A DNA stretch of 64,000 nucleotides from Paenibacillus sp. DCT19 (GTDB taxonomy: Bacteria > Bacillota > Bacilli > Paenibacillales > Paenibacillaceae), in NCBI RefSeq assembly GCF_003268635.1, contig NZ_CP029639.1, forward strand, positions 1,623,501 through 1,687,500, read 5' to 3'. Positions 9,447 through 19,723 of this stretch are shown one piece after another (the stretch's first letter is position 1; every line of letters starts with the position of its first letter). The position numbers and the translations under genes are program-made. The notes under the pieces are model-generated. The model was not told where the DNA came from and did no database searches. It saw nothing but the letters and a program-made list of their open reading frames with translations.

Positions 9447-11489
9447 ATGACTGACAAGAACGAAGCGATTCAAAAGGACGAGAACACTACAATCGACAAT
9501 CTGTCGATTACAACCGTACGTACTTTGGCGATTGATGCAATTGAGAAGGCAAATTCCGGACACCCGGGAATGCCGATGGGCTCCGCTCCAATGGGGTACC
9601 AACTTTTTGCAAAAACGATGACTCATAACCCGAACCACCCAACTTGGGTTAACCGGGACCGTTTTGTCCTGTCCGCAGGACATGGCTCCATGTTGCTGTA
9701 CAGCTTGCTGCACCTGAGCGGCTACGACTTGCCAATGGAAGAACTGAAACAGTTCCGCCAATGGGGAAGCAAAACTCCGGGTCACCCGGAATTCGGACAT
9801 ACTGCTGGTGTTGACGCAACTACAGGCCCACTGGGTCAAGGTATTGCAATGGCAGTTGGTATGGCGATGGCTGAAGCACAATTGGGTGCAACATATAACA
9901 AAGAACAATTTAACGTTGTGGATCACTACACATACGCAATCTGCGGTGATGGTGACTTGATGGAAGGCGTATCTCATGAATCAGCTTCCTTGGCTGGACG
10001 TTTGCACCTGGGTAAACTGATCATGTTGTTCGACTCCAACGACATCACTTTGGATGGTAAATTGGATCTGTCTTCTTCCGAAAGCATTGCGAAGCGTTTT
10101 GAAGCTTATGGCTGGCAAGTGCTGCGCGTTGAAGATGGTAACGATCTTCCTGCAATCGAAAAAGCAATTCAAGAAGGTCAAGCAGACACGCTGCGTCCTA
10201 CATTGATTGAAGTGAAAACTGTTATTGGTTATGGTAGCCCGAACAAACAAGGTAAAGGCGGCCACGGCGGTACTCACGGATCTCCACTGGGTGCAGATGA
10301 AGCTAAATTGACTAAAGAATATTATAAATGGGTTTACGAAGAAAACTTCCACGTACCAGCTGAAGTTCGCGATCACTTTGCACAAGTGAAAGATCGCGGT
10401 ATCGCTGCTAACCAAGCATGGGATGAGAAGTTTGCTGAGTACAAAAAAGCATTCCCAGAGCTTGCTGCTCAATTCGAGACAGCGATCAACGGCGACCTTC
10501 CAGAAGGATGGGATCGTGACCTGCCTAAATATGCAGCAACAGACAAAGCACTCTCTACTCGTGTAGCATCTGGTAACGCTCTGAACGGTCTGGCGCACAA
10601 CGTGCCACAACTGACAGGCGGATCTGCTGACTTGGAAAGCTCCACGATGACTCACTTGAACAACCTGACTAACTTCACTCCTGAAGATTATGCAGGTCGC
10701 AACATCTACTTCGGTATCCGTGAATTCGGTATGGCTGGTGCAATGAACGGTATGGCTCTGCACAGCGGCGTAAAAGTATTCGGTGGTACGTTCTTCGTAT
10801 TTACAGATTACCTTCGTCCAGCAGTTCGTCTGGCAGCATTGATGAACTTGCCAGTAACGTATGTCCTGACTCACGACAGTATCGCTGTTGGTGAAGATGG
10901 TCCTACGCATGAACCAATCGAGCAATTGGCTTCCCTGCGTATCATTCCTAACTTGACGGTGATCCGTCCAGCGGATGGTAATGAAACTTCTGCTGCATGG
11001 GCTTATGCGCTTGAGAATAAGAGCAACCCGGTTGCCCTTGTACTCACTCGTCAAAACTTGCCAATCTTGGAAGGAACAGTTGAAGGATCACGTGAGAACG
11101 TTAAGCGCGGTGCTTATGTTGTTTCTGATTCAAAAGACGGCAAAGCAGTAGCACAAATCATCGCTACAGGTTCTGAAGTACAACTGGCTGTTAAAGCTCA
11201 AGCTGCACTTGCAGAGCAAGGCATCCAAGTTCGTGTAATCAGCATGCCAAGCTGGGATCTGTTCGAGAAACAGGACAAAGCGTACAAAGAATCCGTCCTG
11301 CTTCCAGACGTTAAAGCTCGTCTTGCAATCGAGATGGCTCATCCAATGGGTTGGGAGAAATATGTTGGCGATCAAGGCGACATTCTCGGAATCAACACAT
11401 TTGGTGCATCCGCGCCTGGCGACCGTGTTATCCAAGAGTATGGCTTCACAGTGGATAACGTTGTTAGCCGCGTAAAAGCACTGCTGTAA
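9447..11489 (+). CDS. tkt: Transketolase
   Basis: Thiamine-diphosphate enzyme of the non-oxidative pentose phosphate pathway that moves two-carbon units between sugar phosphates. The 680-residue length is typical. An N-terminal ThDP-binding domain has [25 protein letters not shown] and the GDG..N motif starting [13 protein letters not shown]. The pyrimidine-binding domain has [17 protein letters not shown], and [16 protein letters not shown] carries substrate-binding histidines. A GAGGAGG ribosome binding site lies 9 nt upstream. ppnP and pgi follow, making a carbohydrate and nucleoside metabolism group. Confidence 0.97.
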   Translation: MTDKNEAIQKDENTTIDNLSITTVRTLAIDAIEKANSGHPGMPMGSAPMGYQLFAKTMTHNPNHPTWVNRDRFVLSAGHGSMLLYSLLHLSGYDLPMEELKQFRQWGSKTPGHPEFGHTAGVDATTGPLGQGIAMAVGMAMAEAQLGATYNKEQFNVVDHYTYAICGDGDLMEGVSHESASLAGRLHLGKLIMLFDSNDITLDGKLDLSSSESIAKRFEAYGWQVLRVEDGNDLPAIEKAIQEGQADTLRPTLIEVKTVIGYGSPNKQGKGGHGGTHGSPLGADEAKLTKEYYKWVYEENFHVPAEVRDHFAQVKDRGIAANQAWDEKFAEYKKAFPELAAQFETAINGDLPEGWDRDLPKYAATDKALSTRVASGNALNGLAHNVPQLTGGSADLESSTMTHLNNLTNFTPEDYAGRNIYFGIREFGMAGAMNGMALHSGVKVFGGTFFVFTDYLRPAVRLAALMNLPVTYVLTHDSIAVGEDGPTHEPIEQLASLRIIPNLTVIRPADGNETSAAWAYALENKSNPVALVLTRQNLPILEGTVEGSRENVKRGAYVVSDSKDGKAVAQIIATGSEVQLAVKAQAALAEQGIQVRVISMPSWDLFEKQDKAYKESVLLPDVKARLAIEMAHPMGWEKYVGDQGDILGINTFGASAPGDRVIQEYGFTVDNVVSRVKALL

Positions 11490-11601
11490 TAGACTGACCA
11501 ACGCGCAATAGAATAAAAGCTTATTTCCGCAGAGAGGGGTGGGTAACCACCCTGAACTGTTTTGCCTTTTGTTTTCATTAACTTCAGGGGAGCGGGTACG
11601 C

Positions 11602-11919
11602 ATGTCACAGTTTGATCAAGTGAGTGTAGTTAAAGAGGCCAACATTTATTATGAAGGTCAGGTAACCAGCAGAACGGTTATTTTGGGAGATGGCAGCAAA
11701 GTGACATTGGGCATTATGCTTCCAGGCAGTTACGAATTCGGTACAGATTCTCGTGAGATTATGGAGATTCTGTCCGGAGATCTGAAAGTATTGCTTCCCG
11801 GTGAAGAAGATTGGCAAGAGATTCAAGGTCAAGCTACGTTCCACGTGCCTGCCAATTCCAAATTTAAACTGGAGATACGCAGCGTTACCGACTACGTCTG
11901 CTCGTACCCGGCGGAATAA
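11602..11919 (+). CDS. ppnP: Pyrimidine/purine nucleoside phosphorylase
   Basis: Small cupin-fold enzyme that phosphorolyses nucleosides to base and ribose-1-phosphate. At 105 aa with SRTVILGDGSKVTLGIMLPG, YEFGTDSREIMEILSGDL and FHVPANSKFKLEI, it matches the PpnP/DUF1255 family closely. The start ATG at 11602 (MSQFDQV) follows GGGGAG; the frame is open upstream but without a ribosome binding site. Ribose-1-phosphate produced here can feed the pentose phosphate pathway of the preceding transketolase. A strong terminator follows directly. Confidence 0.9.
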   Translation: MSQFDQVSVVKEANIYYEGQVTSRTVILGDGSKVTLGIMLPGSYEFGTDSREIMEILSGDLKVLLPGEEDWQEIQGQATFHVPANSKFKLEIRSVTDYVCSYPAE

Positions 11920-11922
11920 CAT

Positions 11923-11972
11923 AAGAAGGGTAAGCGGAACCTCGTTAGCGAGTTCGGTTTACCCTTCTTGCT
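11923..11972 (+). terminator. Terminator after ppnP
   Basis: AAGAAGGGTAAGCGGAACC pairs across a small loop with TTCGGTTTACCCTTCTT. The run of T is short, but the stem is long and GC-rich at its core. Confidence 0.8.
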
Positions 11973-12101
11973 ATTTATAACTTAACGACAAAGTTCGCGT
12001 TGCAAGCTTGTCAGTAAGGTGGATTTGAAGTATCCTTAGGCTAAGTTGTTTGTATGGAAAACGGAAAATTACTTAACGATTATTAGGAGGTTTTTTAGAT
12101 C

Positions 12102-13457
12102 ATGGCTAAAAAAGTGACTTTTGACTATAGCACTGCATTACAATTCGTCAATCAACATGAAGTAGACTATTTCGCTGAACCGATTCGTTTGGCTCACGAG
12201 CAGCTTCATAACGGAACGGGAACCGGATCAGACTACCTTGGTTGGATTGACCTTCCAACGGCATATGACAAAGAAGAATTCGCTCGTATTCAAAAAGCGG
12301 CTGCTAAAATCCAAAGCGATTCAGAAGTTCTGATCGTCATTGGTATCGGTGGTTCTTACCTGGGTGCTCGCGCAGCGATCGAAATGCTGACACACTCTTT
12401 CTACAACAATCTGTCAAAAGACAAACGCAAAACGCCTGAAATCTACTTTGCAGGAAACAACATCAGTTCCACTTATGTTACACATCTGCTGGATCTGATC
12501 GAAGGCAAAGACTTCTCTGTAAATGTAATCTCCAAATCGGGTACAACGACAGAGCCAGCGATTGCATTCCGTATCTTCCGTGCAGCTCTTGAGAAAAAGT
12601 ACGGTAAAGAAGAAGCTCGCAAACGCATCTACGCTACAACAGATAAAGAGCGCGGCGCTCTCAAAAAACTGGCGAACGAAGAAGGCTATGAATCCTTCAT
12701 TATCCCAGACGATGTAGGCGGACGTTACTCTGTTCTGACGGCTGTAGGATTGCTGCCAATCGCTACTGCTGGAATCAACATCGAAGAAATGATGCAAGGC
12801 GCTGCTGACGCATCGAAGGAATATAGCAACCCTAATGTAGCTGAGAATGAAGCATATCAATATGCAGCTGTTCGTAACGCACTATATCGCAAAGGTAAAG
12901 GTACAGAAATCCTCGTAAACTACGAGCCTTCCCTGCACTTTGTATCTGAATGGTGGAAACAATTGTTCGGAGAGAGCGAAGGTAAAGATTTCAAAGGAAT
13001 CTATCCAGCATCAGTTGACTTCTCAACAGATCTGCACTCCATGGGTCAATTCATTCAAGAAGGAAGCCGTAACATCTTCGAAACCGTAATCCAAGTGACT
13101 GAAGTTTCCGAGCACATCTCAATCGAAGCAGATGCAGACGATCTGGACGGTCTGAACTTCCTCGAAGGTAAAACGATGGACTTCGTAAACAAAAAAGCAT
13201 TCCAAGGAACGTTGCTTGCACATACAGATGGTCAAGTACCTAACCTGATTGTGAACATTCCAGATATGACTCCATATTCCTTCGGATATCTGGTATACTT
13301 CTTTGAAAAAGCATGCGGCATTAGCGGATACTTGCTGGGTGTCAATCCATTTGACCAACCAGGGGTAGAAGCTTACAAGAAAAACATGTTTGCATTGCTG
13401 GGCAAACCAGGCTTTGAAGAAGAGAAAGCCGCGCTGGAAGCGAGACTTTCGGAATAA
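12102..13457 (+). CDS. pgi: Glucose-6-phosphate isomerase
   Basis: Interconverts glucose-6-phosphate and fructose-6-phosphate in glycolysis. The length of 451 aa fits the Gram-positive form. Sugar-phosphate-binding SIS motifs are present: [31 protein letters not shown], the catalytic-region signature [17 protein letters not shown], and [16 protein letters not shown] near the C-terminus with the active-site lysine. TAGGAGG lies about 10 nt before the ATG. Its own promoter is probably in the 130 bp after the ppnP terminator. Confidence 0.97.
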   Translation: MAKKVTFDYSTALQFVNQHEVDYFAEPIRLAHEQLHNGTGTGSDYLGWIDLPTAYDKEEFARIQKAAAKIQSDSEVLIVIGIGGSYLGARAAIEMLTHSFYNNLSKDKRKTPEIYFAGNNISSTYVTHLLDLIEGKDFSVNVISKSGTTTEPAIAFRIFRAALEKKYGKEEARKRIYATTDKERGALKKLANEEGYESFIIPDDVGGRYSVLTAVGLLPIATAGINIEEMMQGAADASKEYSNPNVAENEAYQYAAVRNALYRKGKGTEILVNYEPSLHFVSEWWKQLFGESEGKDFKGIYPASVDFSTDLHSMGQFIQEGSRNIFETVIQVTEVSEHISIEADADDLDGLNFLEGKTMDFVNKKAFQGTLLAHTDGQVPNLIVNIPDMTPYSFGYLVYFFEKACGISGYLLGVNPFDQPGVEAYKKNMFALLGKPGFEEEKAALEARLSE

Positions 13458-13564
13458 TTCATCGCTCTGCTCATATGATGATATCATGTAAGTGTTAAGT
13501 CGATTGGGGAACCCAGGGTCATCATTATGATTGATTCAGGTGCCAACCCAAATGTCTAAAACAA

Positions 13565-13607
13565 GGCAGTTCGTCCGCGTTCTCACGCGGGGAACTGCTT
13601 TCTTGTA
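13565..13607 (+). terminator. Terminator after pgi
   Basis: GCAGTTC followed by CCGCG pairs with CGCGG and GAACTGC across TTCTCA. TTTCTT follows. Confidence 0.8.
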
Positions 13608-13637
13608 AAATGGATCAAATTAGAAAGTTGGATTGGA

Positions 13638-14270
13638 ATGATTGAACGCTATCGCACGGTTCGAGAATCGGGCAATCTAGAGATTGTCATTAAAAAGTCC
13701 CGATTTATCGGACATATTATGCCAGTAACGACAGAAGAAGAAGCCATAGCTTTTATCGATGACATTAAGAAAAAGCATTGGAATGCAACGCATAACTGTT
13801 CCGCTTATATGATTGGAGAGCGGGATGAGATTCAGAAGCAATCCGATGATGGAGAACCGAGTGGTACTGCCGGTAAACCTATTCTAGAAGTCATCAAAAA
13901 TCAACAATTGAAAAATGTAGCTATTGTGGTTACACGGTATTTTGGGGGAATCATGCTTGGCGCAGGTGGATTAATTCGCGCTTACACAGACGGTGCTGTT
14001 GCGGCCATTGAAGCTGGAGAAGCGATCACCAAAGTGCTGCATCGTGAAATATTTGTGGAGCTTGACTACACATGGCTGGGGAAAGTGGAAAATGAATTAA
14101 GGAGCCGGGAAGTCCGTACAGGTGAAACTGGATTCACCGATAAGGTTACGTTGACTTGTCTTCCGCCGGATAGTGAATCTGAGGCATTTGTGGCTTGGAT
14201 CACGGATTTGACGCAAGGGCAGTCCCGGATCACGGAAGGACAGCGGCTTTATTTTATTGAAGGGGAATAA
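13638..14270 (+). CDS. YigZ/IMPACT family protein
   Basis: A 210-residue member of the UPF0029/IMPACT family, conserved but of uncertain biochemical role (eukaryotic IMPACT modulates translation stress signalling). The N-terminal domain has SRFIGHI, then HNCSAYMIG, DDGEPSGTAGKPIL and VTRYFGGIMLGAGGLIRAY, the family signatures. The C-terminal ~70 residues form a DUF1949-like ferredoxin-fold domain (WLGKVENELRSREV). The TetR gene follows 5 bp later, so the two are probably co-transcribed. Confidence 0.9.
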   Translation: MIERYRTVRESGNLEIVIKKSRFIGHIMPVTTEEEAIAFIDDIKKKHWNATHNCSAYMIGERDEIQKQSDDGEPSGTAGKPILEVIKNQQLKNVAIVVTRYFGGIMLGAGGLIRAYTDGAVAAIEAGEAITKVLHREIFVELDYTWLGKVENELRSREVRTGETGFTDKVTLTCLPPDSESEAFVAWITDLTQGQSRITEGQRLYFIEGE

Positions 14271-14275
14271 AATAT

Positions 14276-14878
14276 ATGGCTAGAAGAGCAGTCGAACAGG
14301 AATTGTCGAGGGAGCGGATACTGGAGGCGGCGAGGCATCTTTTTATTACCAAAGGATACCGCGCCATATCGATGCGAAGCATCGGCCAGCATCTAGGCTA
14401 TAGTCATGGGTCGCTGTATTATCATTTTAAGGAAAAGGCAGAGCTGTTTTATGCCATTGTGGTGGAAGACTTCAACCATCTGGGACATTTGCTGATGCAA
14501 GCTATGGTCAGGCCAGTACGTGATGGCGTGAGTAAAGCCGAACATATCATGATGGAGTTTATTCGCTTTGGTTTGGATAATCCGTACCAATACGAGATCA
14601 TGTTCATGCTGCGGGACGAGGAATTGTTGTCTTATTGTCGTGCCGAACAGGGGCGTTGCTTTGATTTGTTTGCATCCATCATTAGGCAATACATGAAAGA
14701 GGAAGGCTGTTCAGAAGAGGATATCGAATGTGTACCACGTACACTGTTTTTGTCTATGCACGGATTCATATCCTATTTTAATCAGGATCGTGTAACCTTT
14801 GCTGAGATTGAGTCCTCTGCACTGTCTCATGTTAAAGTACTCTGTCGTAATCTCCACCACCAGCCTGGCGTCCAATAA
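14276..14878 (+). CDS. TetR/AcrR family transcriptional regulator
   Basis: DNA-binding repressor; ligand unknown. The N-terminal helix-turn-helix (about residues 10-56) reads RERILEAARHLFITKGYRAI, then MRSIGQHLGYSHGSLYYHF, a typical TetR pattern. The C-terminal ~140 residues form the ligand-binding/dimer region. It contains three cysteines (YCRAEQGRC and CSEEDIEC), which could bind metal or respond to oxidation. The start is 5 bp after the yigZ stop. No divergent target gene is adjacent. Confidence 0.88.
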   Translation: MARRAVEQELSRERILEAARHLFITKGYRAISMRSIGQHLGYSHGSLYYHFKEKAELFYAIVVEDFNHLGHLLMQAMVRPVRDGVSKAEHIMMEFIRFGLDNPYQYEIMFMLRDEELLSYCRAEQGRCFDLFASIIRQYMKEEGCSEEDIECVPRTLFLSMHGFISYFNQDRVTFAEIESSALSHVKVLCRNLHHQPGVQ

Positions 14879-15063
14879 TGACGCTTTTGTTGCACTCATA
14901 CACTTCAGGGCGGTGAATTGTCATAACATTAATTCTTTATAACGTTGTCTCGCGAAAGTTTTATTATGCAAAACAACAAGTCAGGCGGTTCATAACCCAG
15001 GAATGGGTGGGAATCGCCTGTTTGTGTTGTGTAACGATCTAGTTGAAGATAACGCAAAGTTCG

Positions 15064-15465
15064 TTATCCTTCCATAATTTTGAGGAAATACTGGCGTTTA
15101 CGTGGGCCATCGAACTCGCAGAAGTAAATTCCCTGCCACTGACCGAGCAGCAGTCTGCCTTCATGGATAATGACCGTTTGCGAAGGGCCGGTTGTAATCG
15201 ACTTGAGGTGAGAGGCTGTATTGCCTTCAGCATGTCGATATTCAGGGTGCTCCCAAGGATACACTTCATCCAAACGTAGCAGAACATCATGCTTCACGTC
15301 GGGGTCTGCATTTTCGTTAATGGCAATGCCAGCAGTGGTATGAGGACAGTAGATTAGCACAGTTCCCTCTTGCACGCCACTAGTTCGGACAATCGCTTCC
15401 ACGTCCCTCGTAATATCTCTCATTTCATCCCGCCGGGATGTGGATAAACTCTCGGTATATAACAC
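15064..15465 (-). CDS. YjbQ/UPF0047 family protein
   Basis: A 133-residue protein of the secondary thiamine-phosphate synthase family (YjbQ, UPF0047). The conserved [31 protein letters not shown] and [20 protein letters not shown] motifs are all present. Weak thiamine-phosphate synthase activity has been reported for Escherichia YjbQ; the physiological role is open. The start ATG follows AAGGAGCG by about 7 nt. It is a single-gene unit on the minus strand. Confidence 0.9.
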   Translation of the reverse strand: MLYTESLSTSRRDEMRDITRDVEAIVRTSGVQEGTVLIYCPHTTAGIAINENADPDVKHDVLLRLDEVYPWEHPEYRHAEGNTASHLKSITTGPSQTVIIHEGRLLLGQWQGIYFCEFDGPRKRQYFLKIMEG

Positions 15466-15705
15466 GATACATCGCTCCTTTTGCTCTTTTTGAACATGTA
15501 TTCTAAATTGAATCTTCTAAATTGTACCTTACCCAGCACATGCCAAACAAACCACTCAATTGATTTTGGTGGAAGGGATCCGATCATACCTGCTACTAAA
15601 GCTCCCCTCATAGGACTTTACTCTAAACATTTAGCCTGCCTCTAGTGGCTGATTCTTTGTCGTTAATACATCTTAGATCTGGCTCTAATATATTCAATAA
15701 AAGCA

Positions 15706-15735
15706 TTGACGGTTAGTACTGTAAACTGGTAAAGT
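15706..15735 (+). promoter_or_regulatory. Candidate sigma-A promoter for the sulfate operon
   Basis: TTGACG, 18 bp, TAAAGT, about 137 bp upstream of the cysT start. The -35 box is good and the -10 box moderate. Confidence 0.4.
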
Positions 15736-15762
15736 ATCAGATAAGCAAAAAACCAAGTAGAC

Positions 15763-15799
15763 TAATGGGAATAATATTAAAGTAATAATACCCATATTA
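15763..15799 (+). promoter_or_regulatory. AT-rich inverted repeat upstream of cysT
   Basis: TAATGGGAATAATATTA and TAATATGGGTATTATTA (reverse complement of the right arm) form an imperfect dyad just downstream of the candidate promoter. It may be an operator for a sulfur-responsive regulator. No S-box leader is seen. Confidence 0.35.
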
Positions 15800-15871
15800 G
15801 GGAAAGCGTTGTGCCATAACAGGAAGACTGCCGACCGGGCAAAGAACCGGAGGCTGGGAGGGAATACGGCA

Positions 15872-16687
15872 ATGAATACCGTTCTTCGTCACAAGGGATG
15901 GACTTGGGGATTTCGCAGTACTGTATTGTTATATTTCATCGTACTTATTGTGCTTCCGATTATCGGGGTGTACGTCAATTCGTTCTCTGAAGGCTGGAGT
16001 ACCTTTGTCGAGAGTATTATGGATCCAATCGCTTGGAAAGCCGTACTGCTTACCGTTCGGTTGGCTGTGGTAGCCACATTGATCAACGTTGTGCTAGGTA
16101 CGATGATTGCCTGGGTACTCACACGTTATCGGTTTTTCGGGAGATCGTTTCTGAACAGTCTCGTAGACCTGCCATTTGCTTTACCAACAGCCGTTGGTGG
16201 ATTGATGATCATGTTACTCTTAGGACCGGTTAGTGCCATTGGCAAGCTGGCAGAGTCCATGGGTTTCGAAATTGTGTTTCATCAACCTGCAATTGTTATT
16301 GCGATGACTTTTGTTACGTTTCCTTTTGTCATTCGTGCTGTACAGCCGCTACTGGAAGAGATTGATCCTTCCGAAGAAGAGGCATCGTACACGATGGGTG
16401 CATCGAAGGCGCGTACTTTCAGAGTGGTTATCTTGCCATCGATGGCGCCAGGCATGATCAGTGGAGGGATGCTGGCATTCTCCAGGGCATTGGCTGAATT
16501 CGGTGCGGTTGTGTTGGTAGCAGGCAATATTCCAGGAAGAACGTTAACGGCATCCGTATTTATATACGGCGAGATTGAGAGCGATAACCCCACCGGGGCA
16601 GCCGCTGTATCTGTTCTGTTATTGACCCTATCCTTCGTCATTCTCTGGATGATTAATCTAGTGCAGATGCGGGGGAGAAGAAGATGA
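15872..16687 (+). CDS. cysT: Sulfate ABC transporter permease CysT
   Basis: Inner-membrane subunit of the sulfate/thiosulfate importer. The 271 residues have six hydrophobic segments and the EAA-type cytoplasmic loop that contacts CysA (EEASYTMGASKARTFRVVIL). LVDLPFALPTAVGGLMIMLL is characteristic of CysT/CysW. The start ATG at 15872 follows GGGAGGGA; the frame is open upstream to 15809 but lacks a ribosome binding site. It overlaps cysW by 4 bp (ATGA), so the two are translationally coupled. Confidence 0.93.
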   Translation: MNTVLRHKGWTWGFRSTVLLYFIVLIVLPIIGVYVNSFSEGWSTFVESIMDPIAWKAVLLTVRLAVVATLINVVLGTMIAWVLTRYRFFGRSFLNSLVDLPFALPTAVGGLMIMLLLGPVSAIGKLAESMGFEIVFHQPAIVIAMTFVTFPFVIRAVQPLLEEIDPSEEEASYTMGASKARTFRVVILPSMAPGMISGGMLAFSRALAEFGAVVLVAGNIPGRTLTASVFIYGEIESDNPTGAAAVSVLLLTLSFVILWMINLVQMRGRRR

Positions 16688-17481
16688 GACGGCTGTTAAT
16701 CGGACTGACGTATACGGTATTTGTAATCTTGCTGATTATTCCGCTTGGACGGATTGTTATTGGTGCTTTTGAAGACGGAGCAGGAGGATTCCTGGCTGGA
16801 CTGATGCGTCCTGAGGCGCTACATGCTCTAATGATGACAGGACTGGTTGTTCTTGTCGTCACTCTGTTAAATACATTGTTTGGTATTATGATGGCGATTT
16901 ATTTGGTTCGTGCTGGCTGGCTCAGTGAACGAGTCAAAGGATTGCTTAACAGCATCGTGGATCTGCCTTATGCGGTATCACCTGTAATTGGTGGATTGAT
17001 GATTGTGTTATTGCTCGGCCCAAGCAGTATTATGGGTGGTTTCTTTGAAGGTATTGGGTTCAATGTTGTCTATGCGTTCCCAGGCATGGTCATTGCAACA
17101 CTGTTTGTCACATTCCCGCTCATGGTTAGAGAAGTTATGCCTGTCTTGCAAGAGCTTGGCTCTCAGCAAGAAGAGGCGGCATCCACGCTCGGGGCGTACG
17201 GTTGGAGAACGTTCTGGAGTGTAACATGGCCTTCCATTCGTTGGGCTGTTGTATACGGTCTTGTGCTGACTGTGGCGCGATCATTGGGTGAGTTCGGAGC
17301 TGTACTGGTTGTATCAGGCAACATTATGAACAGAACACAGACAGCGACGACGCTTGTGTATCAGGATGTAGAGAACTTTAATGTGTCTGCTGCAAATGGT
17401 GTGGCATTGGTGCTGGTGACGTTTTCCGTATGTTTATTGCTCATGATGGAATGGGCCAAGAAGCGAAAGGAAGTGCATTAA
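16684..17481 (+). CDS. cysW: Sulfate ABC transporter permease CysW
   Basis: Second membrane subunit of the sulfate importer. The 265 residues contain SIVDLPYAVSPVIGGLMIVL and the EAA loop EEAASTLGAYGWRTFWSVTW, followed by SLGEFGAVLVVSGN. It overlaps cysT by 4 bp and lies 1 bp before cysA, a tight operon. The protein ends with a positively charged cytoplasmic tail (EWAKKRKEVH). Confidence 0.93.
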   Translation: MRRLLIGLTYTVFVILLIIPLGRIVIGAFEDGAGGFLAGLMRPEALHALMMTGLVVLVVTLLNTLFGIMMAIYLVRAGWLSERVKGLLNSIVDLPYAVSPVIGGLMIVLLLGPSSIMGGFFEGIGFNVVYAFPGMVIATLFVTFPLMVREVMPVLQELGSQQEEAASTLGAYGWRTFWSVTWPSIRWAVVYGLVLTVARSLGEFGAVLVVSGNIMNRTQTATTLVYQDVENFNVSAANGVALVLVTFSVCLLLMMEWAKKRKEVH

Positions 17482-17482
17482 G

Positions 17483-18547
17483 ATGCATGTAGAAGTCCGT
17501 GATCTGAACAAACATTTTGGTCAATTTCATGCCGTAAAAGATGTTTCATTCGATATTGCCAAAGGCCATCTTATTGGTCTGCTAGGTCCTAGTGGTGGCG
17601 GGAAAACTTCAATTCTACGTATGCTTGCTGGTCTGGAAAGTCCAGGTTCAGGAGAGATTCGCTTTCATGGAAAAGTAGTAAACCATCTGCCACCGCAAGA
17701 GCGGGGCATCGGATTTGTCTTTCAGAACTATGCTTTGTTCAAACATATGACGGTATTTGATAACATCGCTTTTGGACTTAAGGTCAAAAAGACACCAAAA
17801 GCCCAGATTCGTGATCGAGTCATGGAATTGGTGGAGCTGACTGGGCTGAAAGGTTTTGAGCAGCGTTATCCGCATCAATTGTCTGGTGGACAGCGGCAGC
17901 GTGTAGCTTTTGCAAGAGCATTGGCACCTGAGCCTCAGTTATTGTTGTTGGATGAGCCGTTTGCCGCGATTGATGCGAAGATTCGTCAGGAGCTTCGTTC
18001 ATGGTTAAGGGAATTGATTGAGCGTGTCGGCATCACTTCGATCTTTGTCACGCATGACCAGGATGAAGCCATTGAAGTCGCAGATGAAATTATGATTATT
18101 AGCCAGGGACGCTTGGAACAGAAGGGTACCCCGTGGGATATTTATAAAAACCCAGAGACACCTTTTGTAGCTACCTTTATCGGTGAATCAACAGTTGTCG
18201 AGGATGCTTCCGAGCTGAAAGGCTTCGAACATGCGGTTGAAGGTGAGAATACGCGTGCTCTGATCCGTCCGGAATATATTGAAATTGGCCTCAAAAATGA
18301 ATTCAGCATGTTGTCAGCGACCGAAAAGGGTACGGTGAAGCACCTTCATTTCCGCGGAAGTGAATGGATGGTTGAAGTCGAGGTACGAGGTCATAAGCTG
18401 ATCACGTATCGTTCCCTGGAGAAAACAACACTGGAAATAGGTCAACAGATTCGCGTGCTTGTGCACCGGGCATATCTATTCAATGATTCCCATAGTTGGG
18501 TTGTCGAGAATCGACTCAAGGAAGATCCAATGCCTGTCATGATCTAA
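17483..18547 (+). CDS. cysA: Sulfate ABC transporter ATPase CysA
   Basis: ATPase that drives sulfate import with CysT and CysW. Walker A is GPSGGGKTS, the Q-loop lies in FVFQNYALFKHM, the signature is LSGGQRQRVAFARAL, Walker B is LLLLDEPFAAID, and the switch histidine is in VTHDQDEA. The 354 residues include a C-terminal TOBE-like regulatory domain (about 235-350), as in other CysA/MalK-type importers. It begins 1 bp after cysW, and the binding-protein gene follows 55 bp downstream. Confidence 0.94.
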   Translation: MHVEVRDLNKHFGQFHAVKDVSFDIAKGHLIGLLGPSGGGKTSILRMLAGLESPGSGEIRFHGKVVNHLPPQERGIGFVFQNYALFKHMTVFDNIAFGLKVKKTPKAQIRDRVMELVELTGLKGFEQRYPHQLSGGQRQRVAFARALAPEPQLLLLDEPFAAIDAKIRQELRSWLRELIERVGITSIFVTHDQDEAIEVADEIMIISQGRLEQKGTPWDIYKNPETPFVATFIGESTVVEDASELKGFEHAVEGENTRALIRPEYIEIGLKNEFSMLSATEKGTVKHLHFRGSEWMVEVEVRGHKLITYRSLEKTTLEIGQQIRVLVHRAYLFNDSHSWVVENRLKEDPMPVMI

Positions 18548-18602
18548 CGAATCAAACCAAGTGGGAATTCACCCAGAACGTTTAGAGAGGAAGACGTTGC
18601 CG

Positions 18603-19664
18603 ATGCAGACGAGGAAGAAAAAAACATTACCTTACGTTGCTGTTCTCATGTTTCTGCTCGTCTGCATGACGGTTGGATGCAGTAAGCAAGAAGCTGCTAA
18701 CGAACCCGGCGATGCTGCTGGAACGGATCAATCCAACACGCTGGTCATTGGAGCTTATAGCGTTGTAAAAGACGCGATGGCAGAGCTATTGCCTATTTTC
18801 AAGGCAGAATGGGAAGCCAAGACGGGACAGTCGATTAATTTTCAGGAGTCTTATGAAGCTTCGGGTACACAAGCAAGAGCCATTGCAGGTGGTTTCGAGG
18901 CGGATGTAGCTCTGCTCGCGATGGAGAATGATATCGATAAACTGGTTAAGGCAGACCTGGTCAACCCTGACTGGAAGCAGGCACCTAATGACGGCATGAT
19001 TACGAGATCTATTGTTGTGTTAGGTACGAGAGAAGGCAATCCACTGGGCATCCAAGATTTTGACGATTTAACCAAACCGGGTGTGAAGGTGCTGTATCCT
19101 AATCCGAAGACCTCAGGCGGTGCACAATGGGATATTAACGCGATCTATGGTGCTGGTCTGAAACTGTCGGAAGAGCAGGGGCAGAAAGATCCTGCGGTAG
19201 CCAAGGCTTTTCTGGAAAAGGTACATCAGAATGTTGAATCACTTGATAAAAGTGGCAGATCTTCGATGGCGGCATTTGAATATGGCGTCGGTGATGTCAT
19301 TGTAACGTATGAGAATGAGTTGCTCGCCCGGATCGCCAAAGGAGTCAAGTATGATATCGTTGTTCCTAAGAACACGATTCTGATCGAAAATCCGGCAACC
19401 GTGGTGGATAAATACGTGGATAAACACGGGAATCGTGAATTGGCAGAGGCTTTTGTGGCGTATCTGAGTACACCTGAAGCTCAGCGTATTTTTGCGAAGC
19501 ATGGTTTTCGTTCGGTAGATCCGGATGTGTATGCGGAGACAGAGTCTACTTTTCCAACACCACCAGGGCTATTCGATATCAACTACTTGGGTGGCTGGGC
19601 TGAAGTTCGAACCACACTATATTCCAAACGCGGGGTGTGGTACCAGGTATTAGCGGGCTTGTAG
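18603..19664 (+). CDS. Sulfate-binding lipoprotein
   Basis: Solute-binding component for the sulfate importer, anchored by a lipid. A basic N-terminus (MQTRKKK), hydrophobic core and lipobox VGC (Cys at about residue 26) are visible. The mature protein follows the Sbp/CysP pattern: GAYSVVKDAMAELLPIFKAEW, FQESYEASGTQARAI, GGFEADVALLAMENDI, PKTSGGAQW and VTYENELL. The start ATG at 18603 follows AGAGGAAG by 9 nt. The gene closes the cysTWA operon rather than leading it. Sulfate versus thiosulfate preference cannot be told from sequence. Confidence 0.9.
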   Translation: MQTRKKKTLPYVAVLMFLLVCMTVGCSKQEAANEPGDAAGTDQSNTLVIGAYSVVKDAMAELLPIFKAEWEAKTGQSINFQESYEASGTQARAIAGGFEADVALLAMENDIDKLVKADLVNPDWKQAPNDGMITRSIVVLGTREGNPLGIQDFDDLTKPGVKVLYPNPKTSGGAQWDINAIYGAGLKLSEEQGQKDPAVAKAFLEKVHQNVESLDKSGRSSMAAFEYGVGDVIVTYENELLARIAKGVKYDIVVPKNTILIENPATVVDKYVDKHGNRELAEAFVAYLSTPEAQRIFAKHGFRSVDPDVYAETESTFPTPPGLFDINYLGGWAEVRTTLYSKRGVWYQVLAGL

Positions 19665-19681
19665 CTGTCTTGTAAGAACTG

Positions 19682-19723
19682 AAACCTTTGGTTTGCCTTG
19701 TCCGGCAGACTGGAGGTTTTTTT
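19682..19723 (+). terminator. Terminator after the sulfate operon
   Basis: AAACCTTTGGTTTGCC pairs imperfectly with GGCAGACTGGAGGTTT around TTGTCC, followed by TTTTTTT. Confidence 0.8.

Larger units (their letters stand above)
15466..15871. other. Intergenic region between yjbQ and cysT
   Basis: A 406-bp stretch without a convincing gene. A minus-strand open frame (15420-15611) overlaps the yjbQ start but has no ribosome binding site. The cysT-proximal part holds a candidate promoter and an inverted repeat, listed separately. Confidence 0.5.

Noticed and set aside
9423..11054. Long antisense open frames opposite transketolase
   Set aside because: They are cysteine-, serine- and histidine-rich reverse-frame shadows of a highly expressed gene with biased codons. 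There are no ribosome binding sites.
15420..15611. Minus-strand 63-residue open frame upstream of yjbQ
   Set aside because: It overlaps the yjbQ start in another frame, has no ribosome binding site, and its C-terminal part is a shadow of yjbQ.
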